Assembly: GCA_037968755.1 (NCBI GenBank) | Contig: JBBKWB010000020.1 | Location: forward strand, 1-64,000 | DNA length: 64,000 bases | Direction of reading: 5' to 3' | From: Woeseia sp037968755 | Lineage (GTDB): Bacteria > Pseudomonadota > Gammaproteobacteria > Steroidobacterales > Woeseiaceae | Shown: piece after piece, positions 9,542 to 17,773 of the stretch | How positions within the stretch are numbered: position 1 is the stretch's first letter | Layout: each line of letters starts with the position of its first letter | The notes under the pieces: model-generated | Seen by the model: the letters and a program-made list of their open reading frames with translations, nothing else | What the model was told of the DNA's origin: nothing | Databases searched by the model: none | Program-made: the position numbers and the translations under genes

Positions 9542-10807
9542 TCATGCCAACCCGTTGGCTACATCCGCTTTGTATTCATCCAGCACTTCCGTCATCAGCT
9601 GAATATCGCTCTCAAACGTTTCGGGTAGCAAAGGCCCGAAACTGAACCTGAACATGTCCATGTACGGACTAACGTAACTTGGGTCCTTTGAATGCGGTCT
9701 GCCCATATCGCAATCCCGGCCCGCCAGAATCGCCGCGCCTCGCTGGTACAGGCGTTTGTTCAGGTCATCGCAGTTCAATCCATCCGGCAACTGCATCCAG
9801 TGATAAAAGCCGCCGTTGCCGCTGAAAACTTTCAGGCCCATTTTCTCAAACGCCTCACCGTAGCGTTGTCGCTGCCAGTTGTAGTGCGCTTCAACAGCCT
9901 TCCGCTGCTTTGCCACCCGCTCCGGCTTGAACAGCTCTACGGCGTATAGCTGGCTGGGATGCGATACCCCTCCCATGCCGAACGAGCTGAAATTAGACAG
10001 GGTCTGGATGTTCTTTTTCGATGCGATGATCCAGCCAATGCGAATACCCGGGCATTGCAGGCCCTTGGTACACGCGCCGGAAAGAAACACGTTGGAGTTG
10101 TCCAGGTCACTGACGTACTGCAGGCCGCTGACCGACGGCGAGTGATACATCTCATAGGCTTCATCCAGCAGTATGCCGTTCTGCGCTGACTCTGCCATCT
10201 GCACGAGCTCCTTCAATTCATCGCCTGCGCGCGCGTGCCCGGTGGGGTTGCCTGGATTGGAAATCACCGGAAACAGGTTCGTCTTGTGATTCAGGCCCGT
10301 GCGATCGAAGTACTCGGCATTTTCAGGATGAAAATTATTTTCCGGCGTCATTGCGACTGTTTTCCAGTCGATGTTTGTTTGGGTAAGAATATCCAGGTAC
10401 GCCGGCCACTCGACATTGCCGATACGAACCTGGATGTCTTTTTTCAGGAAAGAAAGAACGGTGTAGATACCCGGCCGGCCACCGGCAAAGATCATCACGT
10501 TGTCGGGCGTAATGTTCGAGCCGTAGTACGTGTTGTAGTAACCAACGATAGCTTCCCGCAGCTGCGGATGACCCCAGGCTTTCGGATAGAGCCGGTCTTC
10601 CCACGTCACCTCAACTGAGGGTGGCAGTTCAGGCCCGTCGAATTTTTCCAACGGCGTGGTCAATGGAAACCCCTGCGACCATGGATGCGTGCCCTCGGTG
10701 CCCATGAACTGCCCATACGCGTCTTTGAACGCATAAAGAGTTTCGTAAATTCCCATGGGTGGGACGTCGTCGAGGAGGAACGAATCTGTTTTTTTTGTTG
10801 GTGTCAT
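9542..10807 (-). CDS. PLP-dependent aminotransferase, class I/II
   Basis: A 421-residue fold-type I aminotransferase, counted from the ATG at 10807; an upstream in-frame start at 10867 would add 20 unlikely residues reaching into a repeat element. It shows NPGNPTG (184-190), LLDEAY (D215, Y218), the Schiff-base lysine K248 in SGACTKG, and R256 in the following GIRIGW. These predict a soluble enzyme transferring an amino group between an amino acid and a 2-oxoacid. The substrate cannot be told. It is a single-gene unit. Confidence 0.85.
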   Translation of the reverse strand: MTPTKKTDSFLLDDVPPMGIYETLYAFKDAYGQFMGTEGTHPWSQGFPLTTPLEKFDGPELPPSVEVTWEDRLYPKAWGHPQLREAIVGYYNTYYGSNITPDNVMIFAGGRPGIYTVLSFLKKDIQVRIGNVEWPAYLDILTQTNIDWKTVAMTPENNFHPENAEYFDRTGLNHKTNLFPVISNPGNPTGHARAGDELKELVQMAESAQNGILLDEAYEMYHSPSVSGLQYVSDLDNSNVFLSGACTKGLQCPGIRIGWIIASKKNIQTLSNFSSFGMGGVSHPSQLYAVELFKPERVAKQRKAVEAHYNWQRQRYGEAFEKMGLKVFSGNGGFYHWMQLPDGLNCDDLNKRLYQRGAAILAGRDCDMGRPHSKDPSYVSPYMDMFRFSFGPLLPETFESDIQLMTEVLDEYKADVANGLA

Positions 10808-10876
10808 GCTCTGTCCGTTTGATCTGTGTGGTCGATCGCCGACCTTGTGCTGGCCCGGCATCCACATTATCAGCGG

Positions 10877-11113
10877 TAAATGGGGTCAGAGTACATTCTT
10901 GGTCGGCCAACCCATAAATGGGGTCAGAGTAGTATGTCGGGCGGGCGACGCGGTTCGGCCGAACGCATTCGGCGAGTCACTGGAACTCAAGCTGCATCGA
11001 CTCGGGCGGGCGACGGTAGAGGTGACGCGGTGATGCACGACCAGCTTGCTAGATAATGTACTCTGACCCCTTTTCCCCGACCGGCTTGCTGAAAAATGTA
11101 CTCTGACCCCTTA
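10877..11113. repeat. Inverted/direct repeat element (GGGGTCAGAGTACATT family)
   Basis: Direct copies of GGGGTCAGAGTA occur at 10881-10897 (full GGGGTCAGAGTACATTC) and about 10919-10931. Inverted copies AATGTACTCTGACCCC lie at 11055-11070 and 11095-11110, the last two within a longer similar unit that starts GACC(A/G)GCTTGCT. The spacer also holds two TCGGGCGGGCGACG copies. This symmetric arrangement looks like a non-autonomous mobile or REP-like element between an aminotransferase and a zinc-peptidase gene. No transposase is present. Confidence 0.7.
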
Positions 11114-11135
11114 ATTGGCAGGTATCCTTGGGCGT

Positions 11136-12182
11136 ATGCCTTCCACTCCAAGACGGACAGCGGAATTCCAACACGAGTATCGTTGGGCAGAGTACGACGA
11201 CGAGGCGCTGCTGGATCTGCGCTTCAAGAGCCTCGGACTGACGCTTAAAGGCAGTCCATTGATGGCGGATATCGAGCGGCTCTACGAGAATCTCGAACGC
11301 CGCGGCCTGGAGTTCCGGCCACACGTCTGGCTTTCGACCGAGTGGTTTTCGCCGGACCGCATCTCCGGCTTTGCCATTCCCTTCTATCTCGCCCACCCGC
11401 GATTGAACCAACTCGAGCGGCGCATGATGGGTGAAGTTGAAGGCGGGGCGCACAGATGGCGCCAGCGAATCCTGCGCCACGAAACCGGGCATGCGATTGA
11501 CAATGCCTACAGGCTCAGGCGACGCGCGGACTTCAGGCGCATATTCGGCCGCGCCTCCGCACCGTATCCCGATGACTATTCACCGCGCCCGAGCAGCCGC
11601 CGACACGTACTGCATCTCGGGCACTGGTATGCACAAAGCCATCCGACCGAAGACTTCGCTGAGACTTTTGCCGTCTGGTTGCAGCCAAAAGCGCGCTGGC
11701 GACGTGACTACGCCGACTGGCCGGCAATCAAAAAGCTCGAGTATGTCGATGAGCTGATGGGCGAGATCGCGACGGCCACGCCGAAGCGCAGCGACCGCTC
11801 GGTGATCGAACCCTTGCGACAGACCGACGAAACGCTGGGCGAACATTACCTGCTCAAACAGGATCGTTACGGCGGCGAGGACCGGCGCTACGACCGCTGG
11901 ATGAGCCGGGTATTCGTGGCGCGCACGAAACGACCGCGAGCGATGGCTGCCAGCCGCTTCGTGCGCGAGATCGAGCCGCAGCTTCGACGACTCCTGGAGC
12001 GACGCGCGCGCCTGCACCCCTATTATCTCGATCACGCAATCAGCCTCGTCAGGCGTCGTTCGCGTCAGCTCGATCTCGTGCTGCGCAGTTCCCGCCGCGA
12101 GGCCAAACGACCCGTCGTGCGCCTGCATGAGCGGATCGTCCTGGATATCCTGCGACGCAACAGGGAGAACTATGCACTATGA
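11136..12182 (+). CDS. Putative zinc-binding metallopeptidase
   Basis: A 348-residue protein, counted from the ATG at 11136; a TTG at 11115 lies inside the repeat and is less likely. It carries the zincin motif HETGH (H115, E116, H119 from this start) and a downstream acidic motif, HPTEDFAETFAVW, that may supply the third zinc ligand. There is no signal peptide, so it should be cytoplasmic. The C-terminal 90 residues are Arg-rich and helical. Its stop overlaps the start of the ATP-grasp gene (ATGA), indicating translational coupling. Substrate unknown. Confidence 0.72.
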   Translation: MPSTPRRTAEFQHEYRWAEYDDEALLDLRFKSLGLTLKGSPLMADIERLYENLERRGLEFRPHVWLSTEWFSPDRISGFAIPFYLAHPRLNQLERRMMGEVEGGAHRWRQRILRHETGHAIDNAYRLRRRADFRRIFGRASAPYPDDYSPRPSSRRHVLHLGHWYAQSHPTEDFAETFAVWLQPKARWRRDYADWPAIKKLEYVDELMGEIATATPKRSDRSVIEPLRQTDETLGEHYLLKQDRYGGEDRRYDRWMSRVFVARTKRPRAMAASRFVREIEPQLRRLLERRARLHPYYLDHAISLVRRRSRQLDLVLRSSRREAKRPVVRLHERIVLDILRRNRENYAL

Positions 12183-13216
12183 AACGCTACCGCATACTGC
12201 TCATGGTGCACGAGCAACTCGTTCCTCCAAAAGACATCGAAGGACTGAGTGAGAAGGAAATAGATGCTTTCAGAAGCGAGTACAACGTCTACTCGACATT
12301 GTGCAATCTCGGTTACGACGTACGCGTCGTCGGCATCCTGGATCGCTTGTCCGAGCTGCGCGACATTGTGAGGAACTGGAAGCCACACGTCGTCTTTAAC
12401 ATGCTGGACGAGTTTCACGGCATCCCAGCCTACGAGCAGTATGTCGTCGCCTACCTTGAGATGATTCGCCAGCGCTACACCGGCTGCAATCCACGCGGCC
12501 TGTTGCTGTCGCGGGACAAGGTATTGACGAAGCAGGTGCTGGCCGCGCACCGCATTGCAACTCCTGCCTTTCACCTGTTTCCGTATGGCGCCCGGTTCAA
12601 GGCACCGAGAAAAGGCAAGCTCGAGTTTCCGCTGTTTGTAAAGTCGGCAACCGAAGATGCGTCGCTGGGCATTGCGCAGGCGTCGATTGTTGACGATATG
12701 AACAAGCTTCGCGAACGCGTGGAGTTTATTCATGAGAATGTGCAAAGCGATGCATTGGTGGAAGAATACATTGACGGGCGCGAACTCTACATTGGCGTGC
12801 TGGGCAACACGCGATTGACAACCCTGCCGATCTGGGAACTTGACTTCGGCACGCTGGCCGAGAAGCAATCCGGCATCGCGACTCGAAGGGTCAAATGGGA
12901 CCGCAGCTACCAGGAGAAGCACGGCATCAAGACCGGACTTGCCGAAGGCTTGTCAAAAGCGGATACCGACAAACTTGCCCGTCTCGCAAAGCGCATCTTC
13001 CGGTCGCTGCACATGTGCGGCTTCGCTCGCCTGGATTTGCGTATGCGAAAAGACGGCAAGGTTTTTCTGCTGGAGGCCAACGCCAACCCGGATCTAACTC
13101 ATGGTGAAGATCTGGCGGAGTCGGCTGCGTCGATCGGGATTAGCTACGACAAGCTGATCTCACGCATCGTCAATCTTGGCATTTCGTATATGCCGGAGTG
13201 GCGGTTGTATGAGTGA
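12179..13216 (+). CDS. ATP-grasp ligase (D-Ala-D-Ala ligase-like)
   Basis: A 345-residue protein with an ATP-grasp layout: an N-terminal Rossmann-like part, SRDKVLTKQVLAAHRI, FPLFVKSATEDASLGI with a nucleotide-binding Lys, LVEEYIDGRELYIGVLG, and the metal-binding FLLEANANPDL. It should join a carboxylate to an amine using ATP. Fused-start overlap with the metallopeptidase upstream makes a two-gene ligase/peptidase unit. Cell-wall D-Ala-D-Ala ligase is unlikely to be its role, given the partner and divergence; a peptide or amino-acid conjugate is possible. Confidence 0.75.
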   Translation: MKRYRILLMVHEQLVPPKDIEGLSEKEIDAFRSEYNVYSTLCNLGYDVRVVGILDRLSELRDIVRNWKPHVVFNMLDEFHGIPAYEQYVVAYLEMIRQRYTGCNPRGLLLSRDKVLTKQVLAAHRIATPAFHLFPYGARFKAPRKGKLEFPLFVKSATEDASLGIAQASIVDDMNKLRERVEFIHENVQSDALVEEYIDGRELYIGVLGNTRLTTLPIWELDFGTLAEKQSGIATRRVKWDRSYQEKHGIKTGLAEGLSKADTDKLARLAKRIFRSLHMCGFARLDLRMRKDGKVFLLEANANPDLTHGEDLAESAASIGISYDKLISRIVNLGISYMPEWRLYE

Positions 13217-13257
13217 GGTAGTGATTCCTGATCGAGAAGCACCTTGCGAGGAGCTCA

Positions 13258-13295
13258 GGGGTCAGAGAACATTTCTCAAAAAGTACTCTGACCCC
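13258..13295. repeat. Palindromic GGGGTCAGAG element
   Basis: GGGGTCAGAG at 13258-13267 and GTACTCTGACCCC at 13283-13295 form an inverted pair around a short spacer. It is a minimal version of the element at 10877-11113. It separates the ATP-grasp gene from a degenerate copy of its 3' end. Confidence 0.7.
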
Positions 13296-13346
13296 AGCAT
13301 CGCCGGTATCGTTTCGTACATGCCGGAGTGGCGGCTGTATGAATGA
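13296..13346 (+). pseudogene. Remnant duplicate of the ATP-grasp gene 3' end
   Basis: Directly after the palindrome the sequence encodes VSYMPEWRLYE followed by a stop, closely matching the ISYMPEWRLYE terminus of the ATP-grasp gene (end at 13216) with synonymous differences. Only about 16 codons remain and there is no start. It looks like the tail of a lost paralogue or of a duplication mediated by the repeat. Confidence 0.6.
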
Positions 13347-13515
13347 TGTGACTATCTCCGCGAGCTGAGCGCTCAACGAAACTAACTTTCTCGAATGAAG
13401 AGACTATTGAAAGGGCCTCAAGAGGCAGCGGAACGATGGCCGACTGATCGGGGGAACTCCACTTCGCCGAAAACCGAATGCTTGGCCCCCTCGGGGCATC
13501 AGCCTTGGTTACCTG

Positions 13516-14109
13516 TCAGCCTTCGTCGTAATGCCGCACCCGATAGTTTATTTGCGCATAGTCGACATCAGGGCGCGATGAGAGTTCGTCGGCCAGTATC
13601 CTGGCTATGCTGTCAAAATCGGGCGCGACCTCGACGCGCCCATCTCCGCGCATCGTACCTGTTGTGGGTAGTCGATCATCATTGACCGTACGCGCAAGAA
13701 AGCGGCTTAGATCACCGCCCGGATCGCTATCAATGTTGATAACGACGACCTTTTTTTCGTCGTCAACATGCACCTCATCAATTTGCACCGACTCACGGCA
13801 GCGATCCGCGATTATGCGAAGCGTTTGCTCGACCTGAAGTTCGACGATAATTTCGCGTCCTGACGTCAGTCTCGAATACACGAATGGTACTCCGAGCTCT
13901 GCCGATAGAGTCGCTACATCCCGGCTTAGCGTTTCGGCGACGACAGCATCGTCGATTGCGCGCACGACAATGCCGGCCATCGCATGACGATCTGAGAATT
14001 TAACGATGATCTCAGGTCCGTCGTTGCCGGTGCCGCGTCGATCTGCATAGGTACAGCTGAGCACAAGTACGCAGGTCATAGTGAGCAGACTTTTGGCGAA
14101 ATTCCGCAT
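13516..14109 (-). CDS. Lipoprotein resembling a free subtilase prodomain
   Basis: A 197-residue protein from the ATG at 14109, two bases after the exosortase stop; an upstream frame start at 14211 would lie inside the exosortase. It has a lipobox VLSC (Cys19). The mature part begins GPEIIVKFSD and ends SRPDVDYAQINYRVRHY. These match the two ends of the subtilase prodomain encoded two genes upstream (GQIIVKYKTT and GQPDVEYAQLNY). The predicted strand/helix order fits two inhibitor-I9-like units in tandem. I infer a membrane-tethered inhibitor or chaperone of the subtilase. It is last in the operon. Confidence 0.6.
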   Translation of the reverse strand: MRNFAKSLLTMTCVLVLSCTYADRRGTGNDGPEIIVKFSDRHAMAGIVVRAIDDAVVAETLSRDVATLSAELGVPFVYSRLTSGREIIVELQVEQTLRIIADRCRESVQIDEVHVDDEKKVVVINIDSDPGGDLSRFLARTVNDDRLPTTGTMRGDGRVEVAPDFDSIARILADELSSRPDVDYAQINYRVRHYDEG

Positions 14110-14111
14110 CG

Positions 14112-14630
14112 TCAAGGTCGCGCTTTCAGGCGCACTGGATTCACGGCTCTCGCAATCCAGTAGCCGGCAATCAGTGCTGTCGCGGCGATGACGACACCCT
14201 GACCCAACCACTCGTGTGAGACCACAAAATATCCCGGTGCGACAACACCAATCGAGAACAATGCGATGACACGCAGCAAATTGATCAGCGTCAGCAATAC
14301 CGCACCACTCAGTAGACCGAGCACTCGAGTACGTCGCCGCAGCGGTATGCCGAACGTCATCACGGCGCCCAGAAAAACGACCGGTAATATCGGCGTACAG
14401 CCATGGCTAACAGCTGCACGAAACCCGCCTGCATGTGTCAGCAAGACCCCGTCGACTACAACTGGCATCCCTAGCGCATTTAGTGCGAAGGCAGCGACAC
14501 GTGCCGTGATCTCCTGCAGAGGAAGGACCAAGCCGCGCAAGGCGGTCGATCGTTCGAATGCGATGGCGACCCCGACGGAGAGAAGCAAGGCTGCCGCCAG
14601 GCGCAAGTGCCTTGAGTCTATCCGAATCAT
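14112..14630 (-). CDS. Exosortase/archaeosortase-family protein
   Basis: A 172-residue integral membrane protein with about five helices. It has the transpeptidase-like triad arrangement of exosortases: C78 in SHGCTPI, R120 in INLLRVIALFS and H139 in VVSHEWLGQ. Its short length fits the stand-alone type. It would cleave a C-terminal sorting signal on exported proteins at the inner membrane. The gene sits 12 nt after the subtilase, whose C-terminus has such a tail, and 2 nt before the prodomain-like lipoprotein. I infer a dedicated enzyme-substrate pair. Confidence 0.82.
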   Translation of the reverse strand: MIRIDSRHLRLAAALLLSVGVAIAFERSTALRGLVLPLQEITARVAAFALNALGMPVVVDGVLLTHAGGFRAAVSHGCTPILPVVFLGAVMTFGIPLRRRTRVLGLLSGAVLLTLINLLRVIALFSIGVVAPGYFVVSHEWLGQGVVIAATALIAGYWIARAVNPVRLKARP

Positions 14631-14642
14631 TTCCTCATCCCG

Positions 14643-16490
14643 TCACCTTCGTGCAACGCCGAGTCGTCTGAAACCGAAAAAGCCGATCAGCAGCGCGAGC
14701 ATAAGCGCTGCGACAATCCCCATTGCGGGTACCACGCGGACGTCGACATTAACGGTCATTGTTTGCGTCTGACCCGGAATACTGACGGCAAGTTCCGTAT
14801 CGCCTCGAGTGCCTGCCGATACCTGCACCTGTACCTGGCCCATGCTATTTGTAACGGCTGATGCGGGCGATATCGTCGCTACGGCGTCATCGCTGGAGCG
14901 CAAACGGACAGTGATACCGTCGGCCGGGGCGCCGCCAAGCGTAACATTGACGTTGAGTGTCGCCGATTCCCCTTCGTCCAACTCAAACTCCGTGGGATTT
15001 ACACTGATTGCCAACGTCGCTGGCGGTGTGCTTCCGCTGGCGTTGATATCTGCATTCAGCAGACCAGCGCCACACGGCAGCGGACACTGGGTGTTACTAC
15101 GTGGAATGGCGTTGCTGACAATAAGATTCTCGACCGCCTGCGGCGTAAGGCCTGGGTCTTGCGCCAGCAAGAGCGCTGCGACGCCGGCGACATGCGGAGC
15201 CGCCATCGACGTACCGTTGTAGTATGCGTAACCGCCATTGACCATGCTCAGGACGCCGTCCGGATTGCCGTCGTTGTCGTCGTCCGCGGTAACGTCTCCA
15301 CCAGGCGCCATGATATCGACGACATTGCCGAAATTGGAGTAGCGGCGCACCAGCTCACCGTTGAAGTCGCTTGCGGCTACGGTAATAACATTGTTGCAGC
15401 TGGCTGGAAACGAGTTCTGCGCGTCGCTGGCCTCATTGCCGGCGGCAACGACGACGGTAACACCCGCGGCGACGACGTCATCGATCGCGGCTTGTGTCGA
15501 TGGCGATGCGGAGCACGGTGCCCCTGCGCCGAGACTCATGTTGATTACCTTGGCCGGGTGCTGATTCTGCGGCGTGCCGGGCACGGCCAGGCCCGCCGAC
15601 CAGCGAATGGCGTCGTTGATATCAGCAATGCTTCCGCCGCATCGGCCGAGCGCACGCAACGGCACGACACGACTGTTCCAATTTACGCCGGCAATGCCGG
15701 CGCCATTATCCGTGCGACCGACGCCCACCGTTCCGGCAACGTGGGTGCCATGCCAGCTATCCGGCGATGGCCGCGAACCCGGGCCGCAATCACCGGGGCC
15801 TACGGCATCGCCAGAATCCGTCGGATCATTGTCTCTGCCGTCGCCATCGTTGGCTGTGAAGTTGTCGGTGATCATGTCAAAACCGTCCAGCAAGTTTTGC
15901 GAACCGGTGATGTCGGGATGATTCGGCAGGATGCCCGTATCAATCACAGCGACCACGGACGTAGTAGCACCGGTCGTACGGTCCCATGCGTCAGGCAAGT
16001 TGATACCGCCGGGCGATTCGTCATTGCCGTTGCCGTTGTTGCGATAGTGCCACTGTTGAGGATAGCCCGGATCGTTTGGTATGCGCACAATGTGCGCGAC
16101 GTAGTTCAATTGCGCGTACTCGACATCCGGCTGACCCTGCATGCGTTCGACCGCCGATTCGGCCTGCTCTGACATGTTTCGCACGGACATCGAGCGACTA
16201 CGCGCTGGCGACAGCGCGTAGATGTACTCACCACCACCGGTAACACGCAGGTGCTCTGAAAATCCCATCGTGCCGAGGCGCGGGTCATCGCCGCGTGGCG
16301 TTGTTTTGTATTTGACGATGATCTGCCCTGGTACCCACCGCAAAGCGTCTGTTGCGACTAATGCATCGGACACATCGACGCCGCTTTGGATGTCGATCCC
16401 ATCGTCCTGCGCGAAACTCCTGGTGCCGGGCGCGACGAAAAGAACGATCGCAAGCCCCACAACTCCTGATCCTGCAATTCGATTGCTCAT
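14643..16490 (-). CDS. Secreted subtilase (peptidase S8) with C-terminal sorting tail
   Basis: A 615-residue protein from the ATG at 16490, which has a strong GGAGGAG site; the frame opens 33 nt earlier without one. It contains a signal peptide (1-28), a prodomain (about 50-135) ending QPDVEYAQLNY, the S8 domain with D184 (VIDTGIL), H247 (SWHGTHVAG) and S428 (NGTSMAAPHVAG), a Big-like beta domain (about 490-580), then VPAMG, a hydrophobic helix and the basic end FRRLGVARR. That tail has exosortase-substrate architecture. The next gene is an exosortase. It should be exported, self-processed, then sorted. Confidence 0.9.
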   Translation of the reverse strand: MSNRIAGSGVVGLAIVLFVAPGTRSFAQDDGIDIQSGVDVSDALVATDALRWVPGQIIVKYKTTPRGDDPRLGTMGFSEHLRVTGGGEYIYALSPARSRSMSVRNMSEQAESAVERMQGQPDVEYAQLNYVAHIVRIPNDPGYPQQWHYRNNGNGNDESPGGINLPDAWDRTTGATTSVVAVIDTGILPNHPDITGSQNLLDGFDMITDNFTANDGDGRDNDPTDSGDAVGPGDCGPGSRPSPDSWHGTHVAGTVGVGRTDNGAGIAGVNWNSRVVPLRALGRCGGSIADINDAIRWSAGLAVPGTPQNQHPAKVINMSLGAGAPCSASPSTQAAIDDVVAAGVTVVVAAGNEASDAQNSFPASCNNVITVAASDFNGELVRRYSNFGNVVDIMAPGGDVTADDDNDGNPDGVLSMVNGGYAYYNGTSMAAPHVAGVAALLLAQDPGLTPQAVENLIVSNAIPRSNTQCPLPCGAGLLNADINASGSTPPATLAISVNPTEFELDEGESATLNVNVTLGGAPADGITVRLRSSDDAVATISPASAVTNSMGQVQVQVSAGTRGDTELAVSIPGQTQTMTVNVDVRVVPAMGIVAALMLALLIGFFGFRRLGVARR

Positions 16491-16535
16491 TTTGCTCCTC
16501 CAGGTAAAGTGACTGATCTGCACAAACCTCGATTG

Positions 16536-17750
16536 TCAAAACTCCTTGCGCAGACCAAGTGCAATACCGTTGGTATCAAGAAAGCGATGGGCTGCTATGC
16601 CGCGGTACTCGAGCATAAACTGCCAGCCGTTTTGCACAATAAATGTTGTGCTGACATTGAATTCAAGAAAGTCGCGATCAGGAACTTCCGTTTGATATGA
16701 GAATCGCTGCGACCGGCTATCTTCTACAAAACTGGCGTCAATGCTACGCTGGTCCTGATCAGTCTCATGCCGGTACAGAATATTTTGCTCAAATAGTACG
16801 ACACCAAACCGTGTGCTGATTGCGGCTGAGCCCGCTAACCCTGCCGAAAACTGGCTTGACGTTTCCTCGTTATCAAAAAACGTAAGTGCTAGCCCGCTAT
16901 CGTCGACCTCGTTGTACGTGTCGTAGCCGATTTCGCTCCAGTCGTAGGCCATGCGCGGCCCAAGCGTGACATTGTCCCAGACCCAGTCGTAGGAAAACTT
17001 GATGCCGGCCAGTATCTGCCCCGCGTTGAAGTCAGCCGTTGGTGCGCCGACGCGTGTGAACACGTCTCCAGTGTCAATGGTTTCGGTAAAAGTCGCCCGC
17101 CGGGTACGCTCGTTGGTGTGGTCGGCATAGCCAGCATAAAAGTCGACGGCGCCGTTGTCGCCGAGCAGATAGGCGCCGTAAAAGGTAAGACCGATGGTCG
17201 TGTTTTCGAAATCGCCGCCATCAGTGAAATCACCGTCTTGCGTTGCGCCATCAACAGCGGCGCCCAGCAACCACCGGCCGCCGGCGATGACGTCGAAGCC
17301 TGCCGCGACACGCAGAACATCCGATGCATAGCCGTCCTCGAAAGGCGACGGAATACGTTTGACTGCATCATGACCGACGGTGAAGAACAAACCGCGTTGC
17401 GGCGAAGATGCTGGATCCATCGGATCCTCTTTTTCCAGCCGAGCATCGACAGCGGCCGGTGCGGAGGGCGGCGTTGCGGCAAAACCGCCGCCAACCGACG
17501 AGGGTGGCACGCCTCCCATGTTGGTCGGGCGGCTACAGATCTCCGATAGTCCAGCCGTGCCAAGCACGGACACCGGGTCACCGGATAACAGTACAGCGCA
17601 CGGCGTCTGGCTTTCATCGGCCGCGAGTTGCGTGACAACCGCCGTGTTCAGGTTCTGCGCATTGACCGCTGTAAACATTGTGAGCAGGCAAGCACCTGCC
17701 GCTATCATTCTCCGCAACGCTTTGTCTAGCAAACGCATAAGTGTGTTCAT
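16536..17750 (-). CDS. Autotransporter-type outer-membrane beta-barrel protein
   Basis: A 404-residue protein from the ATG at 17750 (AGGAG 8 nt upstream; ATG at 17756 is also possible). A signal peptide ends near AVNAQ. A short, Pro/Ala-rich passenger with two Cys (about 30-110) is followed by a roughly 285-residue barrel with repeated aromatic/glycine strands and a terminal LGLRKEF, the phenylalanine ending typical of barrel assembly. The passenger is far too short to be a classical autotransporter effector. It lies 23 nt after the caspase gene and 45 nt before the subtilase, in one apparent operon. Confidence 0.78.
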   Translation of the reverse strand: MNTLMRLLDKALRRMIAAGACLLTMFTAVNAQNLNTAVVTQLAADESQTPCAVLLSGDPVSVLGTAGLSEICSRPTNMGGVPPSSVGGGFAATPPSAPAAVDARLEKEDPMDPASSPQRGLFFTVGHDAVKRIPSPFEDGYASDVLRVAAGFDVIAGGRWLLGAAVDGATQDGDFTDGGDFENTTIGLTFYGAYLLGDNGAVDFYAGYADHTNERTRRATFTETIDTGDVFTRVGAPTADFNAGQILAGIKFSYDWVWDNVTLGPRMAYDWSEIGYDTYNEVDDSGLALTFFDNEETSSQFSAGLAGSAAISTRFGVVLFEQNILYRHETDQDQRSIDASFVEDSRSQRFSYQTEVPDRDFLEFNVSTTFIVQNGWQFMLEYRGIAAHRFLDTNGIALGLRKEF

Positions 17751-17773
17751 TTCCATTGCTCCTGTAATCGTGA

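Noticed and set aside
15159..16172. 337-codon plus-strand open frame
   Set aside because: Antisense shadow of the subtilase gene; Arg/Ala/Val-rich, no motif or ribosome binding site.
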